Below, piece after piece: positions 6,998 through 15,236 of a stretch of 19,454 nucleotides of DNA. Both the position numbers and the translations under genes were made by a program. The notes below the pieces were generated by a model that did not search any database, was not told where the DNA came from, and worked only from the letters and a program-made list of their open reading frames with translations. Numbering within the stretch: position 1 is the first letter of the stretch; each line of letters opens with the position of its first letter. The DNA is taken from positions 1 to 19,454 of the forward strand of contig CAMLNB010000043.1 in assembly GCA_946481205.1 (NCBI GenBank), given 5' to 3'. Origin of the DNA: an uncultured Kangiella sp. (GTDB taxonomy: Bacteria; Pseudomonadota; Gammaproteobacteria; Enterobacterales; DSM-103792).

Positions 6998-9019
6998 ATG
7001 CCTGTTGCAACAAGGCCCGCAAAACCGACCGGACTGCTTGCATCAGTCTTTGTTGCCATCTTGACCGCGCCGGTATCGGCATTCGCGGCAAGTGAGGTTG
7101 TCACCGCCGAACAACTGAAACGCCAGCCAGAGCACCCTGCCGAGTATGAAGCACTGCCCTATCCAGAGCGCGTCGATTGGTTGCAAGCACAGCTTGAGAA
7201 AGCAGACAGTCCTGCCCGGCGTTATCAGCTAAGCACTGACCGCGCCTTCTTGCATTGGGCCAACTACGCCAATAGCAAAGCGCAGCAAGTCTGCCTTGAG
7301 ACACCACCGCTGGCTTTCGATTTGCGATACCGCTTGCTTTGCGCCGACACCAATGAAAGCAGCTATGAGGAAAGTATCCGCCAATTGCTCACTCTGCACG
7401 ACGAAGCCTTGGCTGCCGGAAACAATTCCTTGGCCGTTCAAGCCCTGTCGAGTGTGGCGTGGAAGCAATCCAGCAACGGCGAGATTGCCAATGCGTTTCG
7501 CAGTTACGAACGCGCTTTGACCCTGGCCGAACAGGTCAGCACCGAATCGTTGCATACCATCATGTTGGATACGGCAACGCTGTATGTGATGTACGGTGAC
7601 CACGACTACGTGCAGAAGGGCGTGGCACTGCAACAAGCCGCCATTGGCCGCTTTCAACGTTTGAAGCAGGAGCAGCCGGATGTGTCGGCTTATGCCGATG
7701 AAATGATCGCCTTGACCCAACACAACATCGGGGTTGCCTATACCCTGCATCTTGGCGACTACCGTCAGGCATTGCAGTGGTTTGAGCAAGTCAACCCGGA
7801 TTACGCCGAGATTCGCCGCTCCGTACTGGTATTTTCCGCTCTTGCTGCAGCGGAGTTGCAGCAGCATGAGCGCGCACAGAGCGATCTGATTGCTTCAACG
7901 CAGTCACCGAAAAGCACCCAGATAAGCACCGACTACCTCGACTGCTATCAACACATCATCCAGATGAAACTCCACGGTACAGGAGAGTTGGCAGCCTGTC
8001 GCACGTTGCCGGCAGCAACGCCTCTGGAAGTCAGCCTGGATCTGTACAAGCGCATGGCCGTTATGACCGCACCGGACTGGCGTCTGTTCGGTCTGGAGAA
8101 ACTGCATGAATTGTTTGTTGACAAACTGGAGGCGCAACTCAAGCAAAGCTCCACCCAGGCCGCCTCTCACACCGAGCTAGGTCGTCTGCAACTGGAATCG
8201 AAACTGAAGAGCGAGCTGATCGAAAAAGAACAGGCATTAAAACGGGTAGAACAGGAAAAGCGTCAAAGCCAGACTCTGCTGACCGCCGCCGCTGCAGCCA
8301 TCCTGCTATTGATCATTCTGGTCATTGCCAGTCAGCTGCGGCAGAACCGCAAGCTGGCCCGCCAATATGCGTCGCTGAGCGTGCTCGATGGTCTGACCGG
8401 GCTGCACAATCGGCGTTACTTTGAGCAGAGCATTGACCGCGAACTCAACTATGTCAAACGCTCGCAACGGGACGGTACTGGGCACACCGTTGCGTTCTAC
8501 TTGTTCGACATCGACCATTTCAAGAAGATCAATGATAACCACGGTCACGATGCTGGCGACGACGTCATAACTGAATTTGCCCGACGCATCAAAGCTGCGA
8601 TACGCGAAACCGATATGCTGATCCGCTGGGGCGGTGAAGAGTTTCTGCTGGTGGCTCGACTGGAACACACAGACGATTTCCATCGCGTGGCCGAACGCAT
8701 TCGCATCGCATCGACACAAGAACCGTTCACGCTGTCAAATCAGATTACCCTGAACGTTTCCTGCACCATCGGCGCAGTGATTTACCCGCACGCCGAGCAT
8801 CAGGTCGTTGATACTCCCTGGAGCAAACTGCTACAGCTAGCCGATGCCGCGCTCTACCTCGGCAAACGGAAGCAGCGAAACACCTGGGTCTGCATCGACA
8901 ATGTCCTCGATATCTCAGCGATTGATCAGATCTTGGCGCAGGATTTAGAGCTGTCAGCAAAGAACGGGCAGCTACTGCTGACCAGCCGCGTCGAGGCCAA
9001 TCGCGAGCACCAGACCTAG
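6998..9019 (+). CDS. Membrane diguanylate cyclase with TPR-like periplasmic sensor region
   Basis: A 673-residue protein that should make cyclic di-GMP from two GTP. A signal peptide (hydrophobic stretch ending SAFAA) precedes a helical region to about residue 390 that looks like tetratricopeptide repeats (for example ALSSVAWKQSSNGEIANAFR). A charged coiled-coil leads to a single membrane segment at about 428-448 (AAAAAILLLIILVIASQL). The GGDEF domain follows, from LSVLDGLTGLHNRRYFE, with FDIDHFKKINDNHGHDAGD and an intact GGEEF at 545-549. RETD at 536-539 is the RxxD inhibitory site at the standard five-residue spacing, predicting product inhibition. About 55 residues after the core are unrecognised. 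This architecture places the sensor in the periplasm. The gene follows the hexuronate transporter by 159 bases and faces tspO; a link to sugar sensing is only suggested by position. Confidence 0.88.
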   Translation: MPVATRPAKPTGLLASVFVAILTAPVSAFAASEVVTAEQLKRQPEHPAEYEALPYPERVDWLQAQLEKADSPARRYQLSTDRAFLHWANYANSKAQQVCLETPPLAFDLRYRLLCADTNESSYEESIRQLLTLHDEALAAGNNSLAVQALSSVAWKQSSNGEIANAFRSYERALTLAEQVSTESLHTIMLDTATLYVMYGDHDYVQKGVALQQAAIGRFQRLKQEQPDVSAYADEMIALTQHNIGVAYTLHLGDYRQALQWFEQVNPDYAEIRRSVLVFSALAAAELQQHERAQSDLIASTQSPKSTQISTDYLDCYQHIIQMKLHGTGELAACRTLPAATPLEVSLDLYKRMAVMTAPDWRLFGLEKLHELFVDKLEAQLKQSSTQAASHTELGRLQLESKLKSELIEKEQALKRVEQEKRQSQTLLTAAAAAILLLIILVIASQLRQNRKLARQYASLSVLDGLTGLHNRRYFEQSIDRELNYVKRSQRDGTGHTVAFYLFDIDHFKKINDNHGHDAGDDVITEFARRIKAAIRETDMLIRWGGEEFLLVARLEHTDDFHRVAERIRIASTQEPFTLSNQITLNVSCTIGAVIYPHAEHQVVDTPWSKLLQLADAALYLGKRKQRNTWVCIDNVLDISAIDQILAQDLELSAKNGQLLLTSRVEANREHQT

Positions 9020-9091
9020 ATTCCAGATCACGCTGGTCATGGCCAACGCCTGGATGATCACATTACGCGACGAGTGCCGGCGATTATTCCT

Positions 9092-9592
9092 TCAAGCCAA
9101 CAATGCGGGGTTGAGTTGCCACACCGCGTAATTCAGCGCGGCAGCAAAACTGACCCATAGCAAATAGGGCAACAACAACAAAGCGGCCCAGATGTTGATA
9201 CGCCGGAACGCAAGGATGGTTGCCACAATCAGTAGCCATAGCAGGATGATGTCGAACAAGGCTGCGCCACCCAGTCGCCAGCCGAAGAACAGCCAGCTCC
9301 AGAGTGCATTGAAAACCAGCTGAACGAGAAACAGGGTAAGTGCCGAGCGGCGCGCCGGATTACGACTGCGATCACGCCATACCAGCCACGCCGCGAAACT
9401 CATGAGCGCATACAAGACGGTCCACACCGGACCGAACAGCCAGCCCGGTGGCGCCCAGTCAGGCCGCACGAGTGCGCCGTAAAATGCACCAGCCTGAACC
9501 GATGCGGCGGCTCCTACTGCGGCGACGACAACACCGAGTGTCAGCCATACCAACAAGCCTGCCAGCTGTCGCGGTATCGTGAGCGAAGCCAT
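9092..9592 (-). CDS. tspO: TspO/MBR family membrane protein
   Basis: A 166-residue, five-helix membrane protein of the tryptophan-rich sensory protein / mitochondrial benzodiazepine receptor family, which binds tetrapyrroles and in bacteria influences porphyrin metabolism and stress responses. Family signatures are RPDWAPPGWLFGPVWTVLYA, NALWSWLFFG and PYLLWVSFAAALNYAVWQLN. The ATG at 9590-9592 has AGGG at 9600-9603, seven bases upstream. It lies 120 bases downstream of dnaE in the same direction and converges with the diguanylate cyclase gene, leaving 72 bases between the stops with no clear terminator. Length is typical for the family. In many relatives accA would occupy this place after dnaE, so the neighbour is unusual although the gene itself is ordinary. 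Confidence 0.9.
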   Translation of the reverse strand: MASLTIPRQLAGLLVWLTLGVVVAAVGAAASVQAGAFYGALVRPDWAPPGWLFGPVWTVLYALMSFAAWLVWRDRSRNPARRSALTLFLVQLVFNALWSWLFFGWRLGGAALFDIILLWLLIVATILAFRRINIWAALLLLPYLLWVSFAAALNYAVWQLNPALLA

Positions 9593-9712
9593 GTGTTTTC
9601 CCTGTCCTGTACGATGACAATGCCATCAATACGATTGGTTCCGGACAACCGATCAAACAGGAGAGAGAAACGCACTACGCAGGCTCGGTCCGATGCGCCA
9701 AATCGACGCAGG

Positions 9713-12700
9713 TCAGTGATAAACGACCTCAACCCGCTCGCAACCATCCAGCTGCTTCAACCGCTGCAGCAACTCGTCACGCGGCAATACTTTGCAGTCG
9801 TCGCCCAGTACGACCCGCACACTGGCGATGCCGTTGCGGTATTCCGCGAGCACCGGAAAATCACCGGGGCCAAAATCGCGCAACAAGCTAATCAAGCGGT
9901 CCGGCGACAAGCGGGAACCATCGAGTGCCAGCTCCAGCCGCCGCGCGTAACGCGCGCGCGCGTCGGCGATATCAAGCAAGCCACGCACGGTCATCGATGG
10001 CCGGCCGATGTATTCGTCTTCGTAGACTTCGCCTTCGAGCACGATCACCTTGTCTTCAACCAGTTGGTGCTTGTGCCGCTCGTAAAGCTCCGAGAATATC
10101 TTCGCTTCCAGGCGGCCGGACTTGTCGTCGAGCGTCAGGATGGCCCAGCGCGAACCGGATTTGTTCTGCATGGTGCGAATGCCAATCAGCAAGCCGGCGA
10201 CGGTGACGTTTTCGCCCCGACGGGTCGGCGCCACCTCACTCAAGCGTACCGAACAGAATTTCTTCAACTCCGACAAATACCGATCAATTGGGTGTCCGGT
10301 CAGATACAGACCCAGCGTTTCCTTTTCCAGCCGCAGCTGATCTTCTTCGCTGGCGGAATGGACATGGACCCAGTTTGGCTCCAGTTCGGCGACCGCGGTT
10401 TCACAGGCGCCAAAGCCACCGCCGAACAGATCATTCTGGCCGCTCTGTTTATCGCGACCGGCCTGCTCGGCGGCCTTGATCGCTTCATCAAGTGAGGCCA
10501 GCATCACCGCGCGACTGGGGCCAAGCCGATCCATCGCGCCGGAATTGATCAACGCCTCCAGCACGCGCCGGTTAACCTTGCGCAAATCGACCCGGGCGCA
10601 GAAATCAAACAAGTTCTTGTAAGCGCCATTGGCCTCGCGTTCGGCGATGATGCACTCGACCGCGTTTTCGCCAACTCCGCGTATCGCCCCGATGCCGTAG
10701 ATCACTGTCTTGGCATCGCCGACGGTGAACTTGAACTGCGAGTGATTGACGTCCGGCGGCACGATACGCATGCCATTGCCGGTGGCATCATCAATCAGGC
10801 CAACTACCTTGTCGGTGTTGTGCATATCGGCCGACATGGTGGCGGCAAAAAACTCGGCCGGATAATGGGTTTTCAGCCAAGCGGTCTGGTACGAAACCAG
10901 CGCGTACGCCGCCGAGTGCGATTTGTTGAAACCGTAACCGGCGAATTTTTCCATCAAATCGAATATCTGTGCCGCCAGCGCCGGATCGATGCCGAGCTTT
11001 TCCGCGCCGGACTGGAAGGTTTCGCGCTGCTTGGCCATTTCCTCCGGCTTTTTCTTGCCCATCGCACGGCGCAGCAAGTCGGCGCCGCCCAATGAGTAGC
11101 CGCCGAGCACCTGCGCGATCTGCATCACCTGTTCCTGATACAGGATGATGCCGTAAGTTGGTTCCAGAACAGGCTTCAGCCATTCGTGCTGATAATCCGG
11201 ATGCGGGTAGGCAACCGGTTCTTCACCGTGCTTACGCTTGATGAAGTCGTCGACCATGCCCGACTCAAGCGGACCAGGGCGATACAAGGCGACCAACGCA
11301 ACGATGTCTTCAAACCGACTCGGTTTCAGCTTGGCAATCAGCTTGCGCATGCCGGTCGATTCCAGCTGGAACACCGCGCCGGTATTGGCGGCTTTCAGCA
11401 GCTCGAACACCTTGTGATCATCAAGCGGAATCTTTTCGATCTGCACCGGCTCGGCGCCATTTTGCGCGCGGCGCTGGTTGATCATCTGCACGGCCCAGTC
11501 GACCACGGTCAGCGTTTTCAGACCGAGGAAGTCGAACTTGACCAGACCGGCCTGCTCGATATCGTCCTTGTCGAATTGGACAACGAGCCCCTGCCCGGCT
11601 TCATCGCAATACAGCGGCGCGAAATCGGTCAGCGCGCTTGGCGCAATGACGACGCCACCGGCGTGTTTGCCGGCGTTGCGGGTCAGGCCTTCGAGTTTCA
11701 GAGCCATATCCCAAATCGCGCGCACGTCTTCTTCGTTGTCGTAACGCTTGCGCAGCTCCTCTTCCTGCTCGAACGCTTTGTCGAGCGTCATTTCCAGTTC
11801 GAGCGGAATCAGCTTGGCGATTTTGTCGACCATGCCATAAGGCTGGCCCATGACTCGGCCGACATCGCGCACCACCGCTTTCGCCGCCATGGTGCCGAAG
11901 GTGATGATCTGCGAGACGGCATGGCGGCCGTATTTCTGCGCCACGTAATCAATCACGCGATCGCGGCCTTCCATGCAGAAGTCGACGTCGAAGTCCGGCA
12001 TTGAGACCCGCTCGGGATTCAGGAAGCGCTCGAACAGCAGGTCGTACGGCAAGGGATCCAGATCGGTAATGCCAAGTGAATAGGCGACCAACGAGCCGGC
12101 TCCGGAACCCCGCCCCGGACCAACCGGCACACCATTGTTTTTGCCCCACTTGATGAAGTCAGCCACGATCAGGAAGTAGCCTTCGAAGCCCATCTTGCTG
12201 ATCACACCGATTTCGATCTCCAGCCGGTCGGCGTATTGCTTGCGCTTCTCGCCGGTATCGACATAGGTCAGCACCGTATTGAGCCGCTCCTGCAGGCCTT
12301 CGCGCGCTGCGTGGGCAAAGAAATCAGTGATGGTGAAACCGTCCGGCACCGGAAACTCCGGCAGAAAGTATTTGCCGAGCTGCAGCGTGACGTTGCAGCG
12401 CTTGGCGATCTCAACGGTGTTCTCGATGGCTTCCGGCAGATCGCTGAACAACTCGATCATTTCGGCTGGCGTGCGCAGGTATTGCTGCGCCGAGTACTCG
12501 CGCGGCCGGCGCGGATCATCGAGCACCCGGCCCTGGTTGATGCAGACGCGCACTTCGTGCGCTTCGAAGTCCTCTTCTTTTAGGAAGCGGACATCGTTGG
12601 TGGCTACCACTGGCGTTTGCGAACCGTCGGCCAGTGCGACCACTTTGTGCAGATAGCTTTCTTCACTGTCACGGCCGGTGCGTTGCACTTCAAGATAAAA

Positions 12701-13189
12701 GCGCTGTGGGAAATGCATTTTCCAGGCAGCGAGGCATTCGGCAGCCAGCGCGGGCTGATTGGCCAGCAGCAGCTTGCCAACATCGCCTTCGCGGCCGCCG
12801 GAAAGAATGATCAAACCATCGTTGGCGTCGAACAGCCACTGCTGCTCGATCACCGGCAGGCCGCGCTGCTGCCCTTCGGTGTACGCGCGCGAAATCAACC
12901 GGGTCAGATTGGTGTAGCCAGTGTTGGTTTGCGCCAGCAACACAGCGCGGAACAGCTCGTTACCCATCCGCTCGCTTTTGAGCCAGACATCGCTGCCGAT
13001 GATCGGTTTGAGGCCGGCGCCTTGCGCGCCTTTGTAGAACTTGACCAACCCGCAGAGGTTGTTCTGATCGGTCAGCGCCACCGCCGGCATCCCGGCCTTG
13101 GCGCAGGACTTGACCAGCTCGTCGACCCGCAGCAATCCATCGACCATGGAAAACTCGGTGTGCACACGCAAATGGACGAACTGACTCAT
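9713..13189 (-). CDS. dnaE: DNA polymerase III subunit alpha
   Basis: A 1158-residue replicative polymerase subunit, the expected length for the proteobacterial enzyme. The PHP domain opens with HLRVHTEFSMVDGLL. The polymerase active site reads PDFDVDFCMEGRD with Asp401 and Asp403 at the same numbers as the E. coli catalytic aspartates, and VKFDFLGLKTLTVVDWAV supplies the third acidic position. QNDLFG at 918-923 matches the internal beta-clamp binding motif, and an OB-fold follows (NVTVAGLLIGIRTMQNKSG to YIGRPSMTVRGLLDI). The ATG at 13187-13189 has GGAG five bases upstream. The gene belongs to the lpx cluster but is split from rnhB by a plus-strand protease gene, so it probably has its own promoter between 13190 and 13480. 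No sign of damage. Confidence 0.98.
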   Translation of the reverse strand: MSQFVHLRVHTEFSMVDGLLRVDELVKSCAKAGMPAVALTDQNNLCGLVKFYKGAQGAGLKPIIGSDVWLKSERMGNELFRAVLLAQTNTGYTNLTRLISRAYTEGQQRGLPVIEQQWLFDANDGLIILSGGREGDVGKLLLANQPALAAECLAAWKMHFPQRFYLEVQRTGRDSEESYLHKVVALADGSQTPVVATNDVRFLKEEDFEAHEVRVCINQGRVLDDPRRPREYSAQQYLRTPAEMIELFSDLPEAIENTVEIAKRCNVTLQLGKYFLPEFPVPDGFTITDFFAHAAREGLQERLNTVLTYVDTGEKRKQYADRLEIEIGVISKMGFEGYFLIVADFIKWGKNNGVPVGPGRGSGAGSLVAYSLGITDLDPLPYDLLFERFLNPERVSMPDFDVDFCMEGRDRVIDYVAQKYGRHAVSQIITFGTMAAKAVVRDVGRVMGQPYGMVDKIAKLIPLELEMTLDKAFEQEEELRKRYDNEEDVRAIWDMALKLEGLTRNAGKHAGGVVIAPSALTDFAPLYCDEAGQGLVVQFDKDDIEQAGLVKFDFLGLKTLTVVDWAVQMINQRRAQNGAEPVQIEKIPLDDHKVFELLKAANTGAVFQLESTGMRKLIAKLKPSRFEDIVALVALYRPGPLESGMVDDFIKRKHGEEPVAYPHPDYQHEWLKPVLEPTYGIILYQEQVMQIAQVLGGYSLGGADLLRRAMGKKKPEEMAKQRETFQSGAEKLGIDPALAAQIFDLMEKFAGYGFNKSHSAAYALVSYQTAWLKTHYPAEFFAATMSADMHNTDKVVGLIDDATGNGMRIVPPDVNHSQFKFTVGDAKTVIYGIGAIRGVGENAVECIIAEREANGAYKNLFDFCARVDLRKVNRRVLEALINSGAMDRLGPSRAVMLASLDEAIKAAEQAGRDKQSGQNDLFGGGFGACETAVAELEPNWVHVHSASEEDQLRLEKETLGLYLTGHPIDRYLSELKKFCSVRLSEVAPTRRGENVTVAGLLIGIRTMQNKSGSRWAILTLDDKSGRLEAKIFSELYERHKHQLVEDKVIVLEGEVYEDEYIGRPSMTVRGLLDIADARARYARRLELALDGSRLSPDRLISLLRDFGPGDFPVLAEYRNGIASVRVVLGDDCKVLPRDELLQRLKQLDGCERVEVVYH

Positions 13190-13317
13190 GACGGCTCCGA
13201 TACAGATTGGCAGAGCATTCTAGGTGGGCTGGCCCAGCAGGGGAACGCTTGACAGCAGCGGAAGCGGCCATGCCGGAGAAATTTACAGCGATTGACAAAA
13301 TAGCTGTCAGTAGTGTC

Positions 13318-13330
13318 TGTAAATTTTACA
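13318..13330 (+). promoter_or_regulatory. Palindrome TGTAAA-T-TTTACA upstream of the protease gene
   Basis: A perfect 13-base palindrome with 6-bp arms and one central base. A further half-site, TTTACA at 13282-13287, and a TTGACA at 13292-13297 lie just upstream. The site sits in the shared promoter region of the divergent dnaE and protease genes, so it may control either. It is a likely transcription-factor site, but I cannot assign the regulator. Confidence 0.4.
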
Positions 13331-13333
13331 AAG

Positions 13334-13363
13334 TATCGTTTTGTATCGCTTTTTATCGCTAAA
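13334..13363 (+). repeat. Three tandem 10-bp repeats in the protease upstream region
   Basis: TATCGTTTTG (13334-13343), TATCGCTTTT (13344-13353) and TATCGCTAAA (13354-13363) repeat TATCG at an exact 10-bp period, close to one helical turn, so bound proteins would lie on one face of the DNA. They begin four bases after the palindrome and about 120 bases before the protease ATG, in an AT-rich tract unlike its surroundings. A regulator array or an intrinsically bent DNA segment are both possible. Confidence 0.45.
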
Positions 13364-13480
13364 TGTCCTTAAAAATTAACTGTTTAGCAATATGGCCCGT
13401 ACATTGCTCCAAGTTGGCTCGCCTGAATTCACACATAAACCCTGGATTCACAGAAACAGGCAACGACTCAAGGAGATGTC

Positions 13481-14545
13481 ATGAAGTTAGTGTCCTATTC
13501 GCTGGCCGCTGTCGCGCTGGCTATCGCTGGTACCGCTCAGGCGGGTTTGGTGGATATGTCGCAGGCCGAGCATTCGCCGATGGTGGTGGTTGGTGCCCCG
13601 TCGAGCACCGGCATTGTTGGCGCCCAGCCGTACCTCGATTCGAACCGTGACCGCTACACCGGTACTGTCCAGCTGCAATACAACGGCAGCCGCTACTGCA
13701 CCGGCAGCTTGCTGGCCTCGGGTCGTCACATCCTCACTGCCGCCCATTGCGTCACTGATGATGCTGGCAACCTGTACGGCAGCTATGCCGATGACAGCAT
13801 CCAATTCGATGGCCCGAACGGCAGCGTCGACCTGCGCTTTGCCGACGTCGCCGTTCACGAAGGCTGGACCTATGACTACGCTGGCGCCGGTTATGACATC
13901 GCCGTCATCACGCTGCACAGCGCCGCCCCGAGCTGGGCTGAGCGTTATGACCTGTACACCGGCAACGCCGTTGGCCAGGACTACACCCGCATTGGTTACG
14001 GTGGCTTCGGCTGGGGCGATGTTGGTGCCCAGTACGGCGGCATCACCGGTGCCGATGGCAACCTGCTGCGCGTGATTGGCAACAACCACTTTGACAGCGA
14101 CAACTTCGCGCTCTGCTACATGCTGGGCTACAACTGCGAAGGCAGCGCTGTGCTGACTTCGGATTTCGACAATCCGTTCAACAGCGCCAACGATCTGTGG
14201 GGCAACCTGTTCCTGAACTTCGATGGCGGCAATGACGCCTTCGTTCACGGCGCGGTTGATCTGGAAGGCAACTCGGCTCCGGGTGATTCGGGTGGCACCG
14301 TGCTGGTCAACGGTATGCTGGCCGGTGTGACCTCGTACGGCTTTACGCTGGGCTGCACTTACTTCGACGCCAACTGCACCACTCGTGGCCGCGCGCTGAA
14401 CTCCTCGTGGGGTGAAGGCGCCGTTGATACCTCGGTTGCTCACTTCGCCGACTGGATCAACATCCACGCCGTGCCGGTTCCGGCTCCGCTGGCGCTGATG
14501 GGCGTTGGTCTGCTGGCCTTCGGTGCGATTCGTCGCCGCAAGTAA
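13481..14545 (+). CDS. Secreted trypsin-fold serine protease with PEP-CTERM-like tail
   Basis: A 354-residue S1-family protease. The ATG has a strong AAGGAG at 13470-13475. A signal peptide (MKLVSYSLAAVALAIAGTAQA) is followed by the protease domain with the triad His89 in LTAAHC, Asp139 in YDIAVITL and Ser270 in GDSGG, plus the Cys pair around the His loop. The residue six before the Ser is Asn264, not Asp, so classical Arg/Lys specificity is not expected. The last 24 residues (VPVPAP, hydrophobic segment, then RRRK) resemble PEP-CTERM sorting tails, with VPVPAP where canonical tails have VPEP. Such tails are handled by exosortase in exopolysaccharide-producing bacteria; recognition here is inferred. 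The gene lies alone on the plus strand between dnaE and rnhB and ends in its own terminator. Its natural substrate is unknown. Confidence 0.9.
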   Translation: MKLVSYSLAAVALAIAGTAQAGLVDMSQAEHSPMVVVGAPSSTGIVGAQPYLDSNRDRYTGTVQLQYNGSRYCTGSLLASGRHILTAAHCVTDDAGNLYGSYADDSIQFDGPNGSVDLRFADVAVHEGWTYDYAGAGYDIAVITLHSAAPSWAERYDLYTGNAVGQDYTRIGYGGFGWGDVGAQYGGITGADGNLLRVIGNNHFDSDNFALCYMLGYNCEGSAVLTSDFDNPFNSANDLWGNLFLNFDGGNDAFVHGAVDLEGNSAPGDSGGTVLVNGMLAGVTSYGFTLGCTYFDANCTTRGRALNSSWGEGAVDTSVAHFADWINIHAVPVPAPLALMGVGLLAFGAIRRRK

Positions 14546-14562
14546 GTTTTTGCCGCAGTGAT

Positions 14563-14594
14563 AAAAAACGGCGAGCAATGCTCGCCGTTTTTTT
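14563..14594. terminator. Bidirectional intrinsic terminator between protease gene and rnhB
   Basis: CGGCGAGC (14569-14576) and GCTCGCCG (14580-14587) form a perfect 8-bp GC-rich stem with a 3-nt loop, flanked by six A on the left and seven T on the right. Read either way it is a textbook Rho-independent terminator, ending the protease transcript and the minus-strand lpx-rnhB transcript. It therefore separates rnhB from dnaE transcriptionally. Confidence 0.93.
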
Positions 14595-14642
14595 ATGGCT
14601 GAACGACGCCGCTATCGGCTCAGGTTTAATCGCCGGCCCGGC

Positions 14643-15236
14643 TCAGTCGCGAAACGACAGACTGGCCTGCACCGGAGCAAAACTGCGTCGATGCAGAGGC
14701 GTCGGCCCGTGTTGACGCAGGGCCTCGAAATGCGCCGCCGTCGGGTAGCCTTTGTGACCGGCAAAGCCGTACTGCGGATAGCGCTCGTGCAGCAGCAGCA
14801 TCTCCCGATCACGAGCCACTTTGGCGAGAATCGAGGCAGCGCTGATCGCTGGCACCGTCGCATCGCCTTTGATGAAGGTCTGTACTTTCATCGGCAGATC
14901 TGGTGCTTTGTTGCCGTCAACCCATGCTTCATGCGGTTGAATCGGCAAAGCCAGCACGGCCCGGCGCATCGCCAGCAAGCTGGCTTGCAGAATATTGATC
15001 GCATCGATCTCTTCGACTTCGGCACGGCCGTAGGCAAATGCCAGCGCTTTTGCTTCGATCTCCAGCACCAAAGCTTCGCGCTTTTTCTCACTGAGTTTCT
15101 TGGAATCAGCCAAACCGGCAATCGGTCGATTCGGATCCAGAATCACGGCCGCGGTGACCACCGGCCCTGCCAAAGGGCCACGACCGACTTCATCGACACC
15201 GGCAATCCAATAACTGTCCATGCCAGCGCCAATCAT
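14643..15236 (-). CDS. rnhB: Ribonuclease HII
   Basis: A 197-residue RNase HII, which cuts RNA in RNA-DNA hybrids and single ribonucleotides in DNA. The catalytic acidic set is present: Asp15 and Glu16 in [12 protein letters not shown], Asp107 in WVDGNKAP and Asp125 in [20 protein letters not shown]. The lysine-rich [11 protein letters not shown] and the C-terminal [19 protein letters not shown] are further family marks. The ATG at 15236 overlaps the lpxB stop in an ATGA junction, with AAGGA eight bases upstream inside lpxB, so translation is probably coupled. The next ATG (residue 6) is possible but less well placed. It is the last gene of the lpx transcript, followed by the bidirectional terminator. 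Confidence 0.97.
   Translation of the reverse strand: MIGAGMDSYWIAGVDEVGRGPLAGPVVTAAVILDPNRPIAGLADSKKLSEKKREALVLEIEAKALAFAYGRAEVEEIDAINILQASLLAMRRAVLALPIQPHEAWVDGNKAPDLPMKVQTFIKGDATVPAISAASILAKVARDREMLLLHERYPQYGFAGHKGYPTAAHFEALRQHGPTPLHRRSFAPVQASLSFRD

Noticed and set aside
6229..7095. A 288-codon plus-strand frame spanning the end of the transporter gene and the start of the cyclase gene.
   Set aside because: It is out of frame with two well-supported proteins and its translation lacks hydrophobic or domain structure.
8978..9091. A short minus-strand frame continuing after the tspO stop, with a hydrophobic stretch (ALAMTSVIWNLGLVLAIGL).
   Set aside because: It is in frame with tspO, but tspO already has full family length. 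The stretch is under 40 codons, has no ribosome site and overlaps the cyclase gene, so it is probably chance.
9020..9091. Search for a terminator between the convergent cyclase and tspO stops.
   Set aside because: Only weak GATCA/TGATC complementarity without a T-run was seen.
9593..10495. A 300-codon plus-strand frame overlapping the 3' end of dnaE, with further long plus-strand frames at 11186-12004 and 12617-13252.
   Set aside because: All lie opposite intact dnaE, lack family features, and are expected from GC-biased third positions.
13292..13320. TTGACA as a sigma-70 -35 box for the protease gene.
   Set aside because: No acceptable -10 element lies 16-18 bases downstream (GTCTGT at 17), so a promoter cannot be assigned from this alone.
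13487..14578. A 363-codon open frame antisense to the whole protease gene.
   Set aside because: It mirrors the protease codon bias, has low-complexity Val/Ala/Gln-rich translation with no recognisable motifs, and the sense frame has a complete triad, signal peptide and ribosome site.
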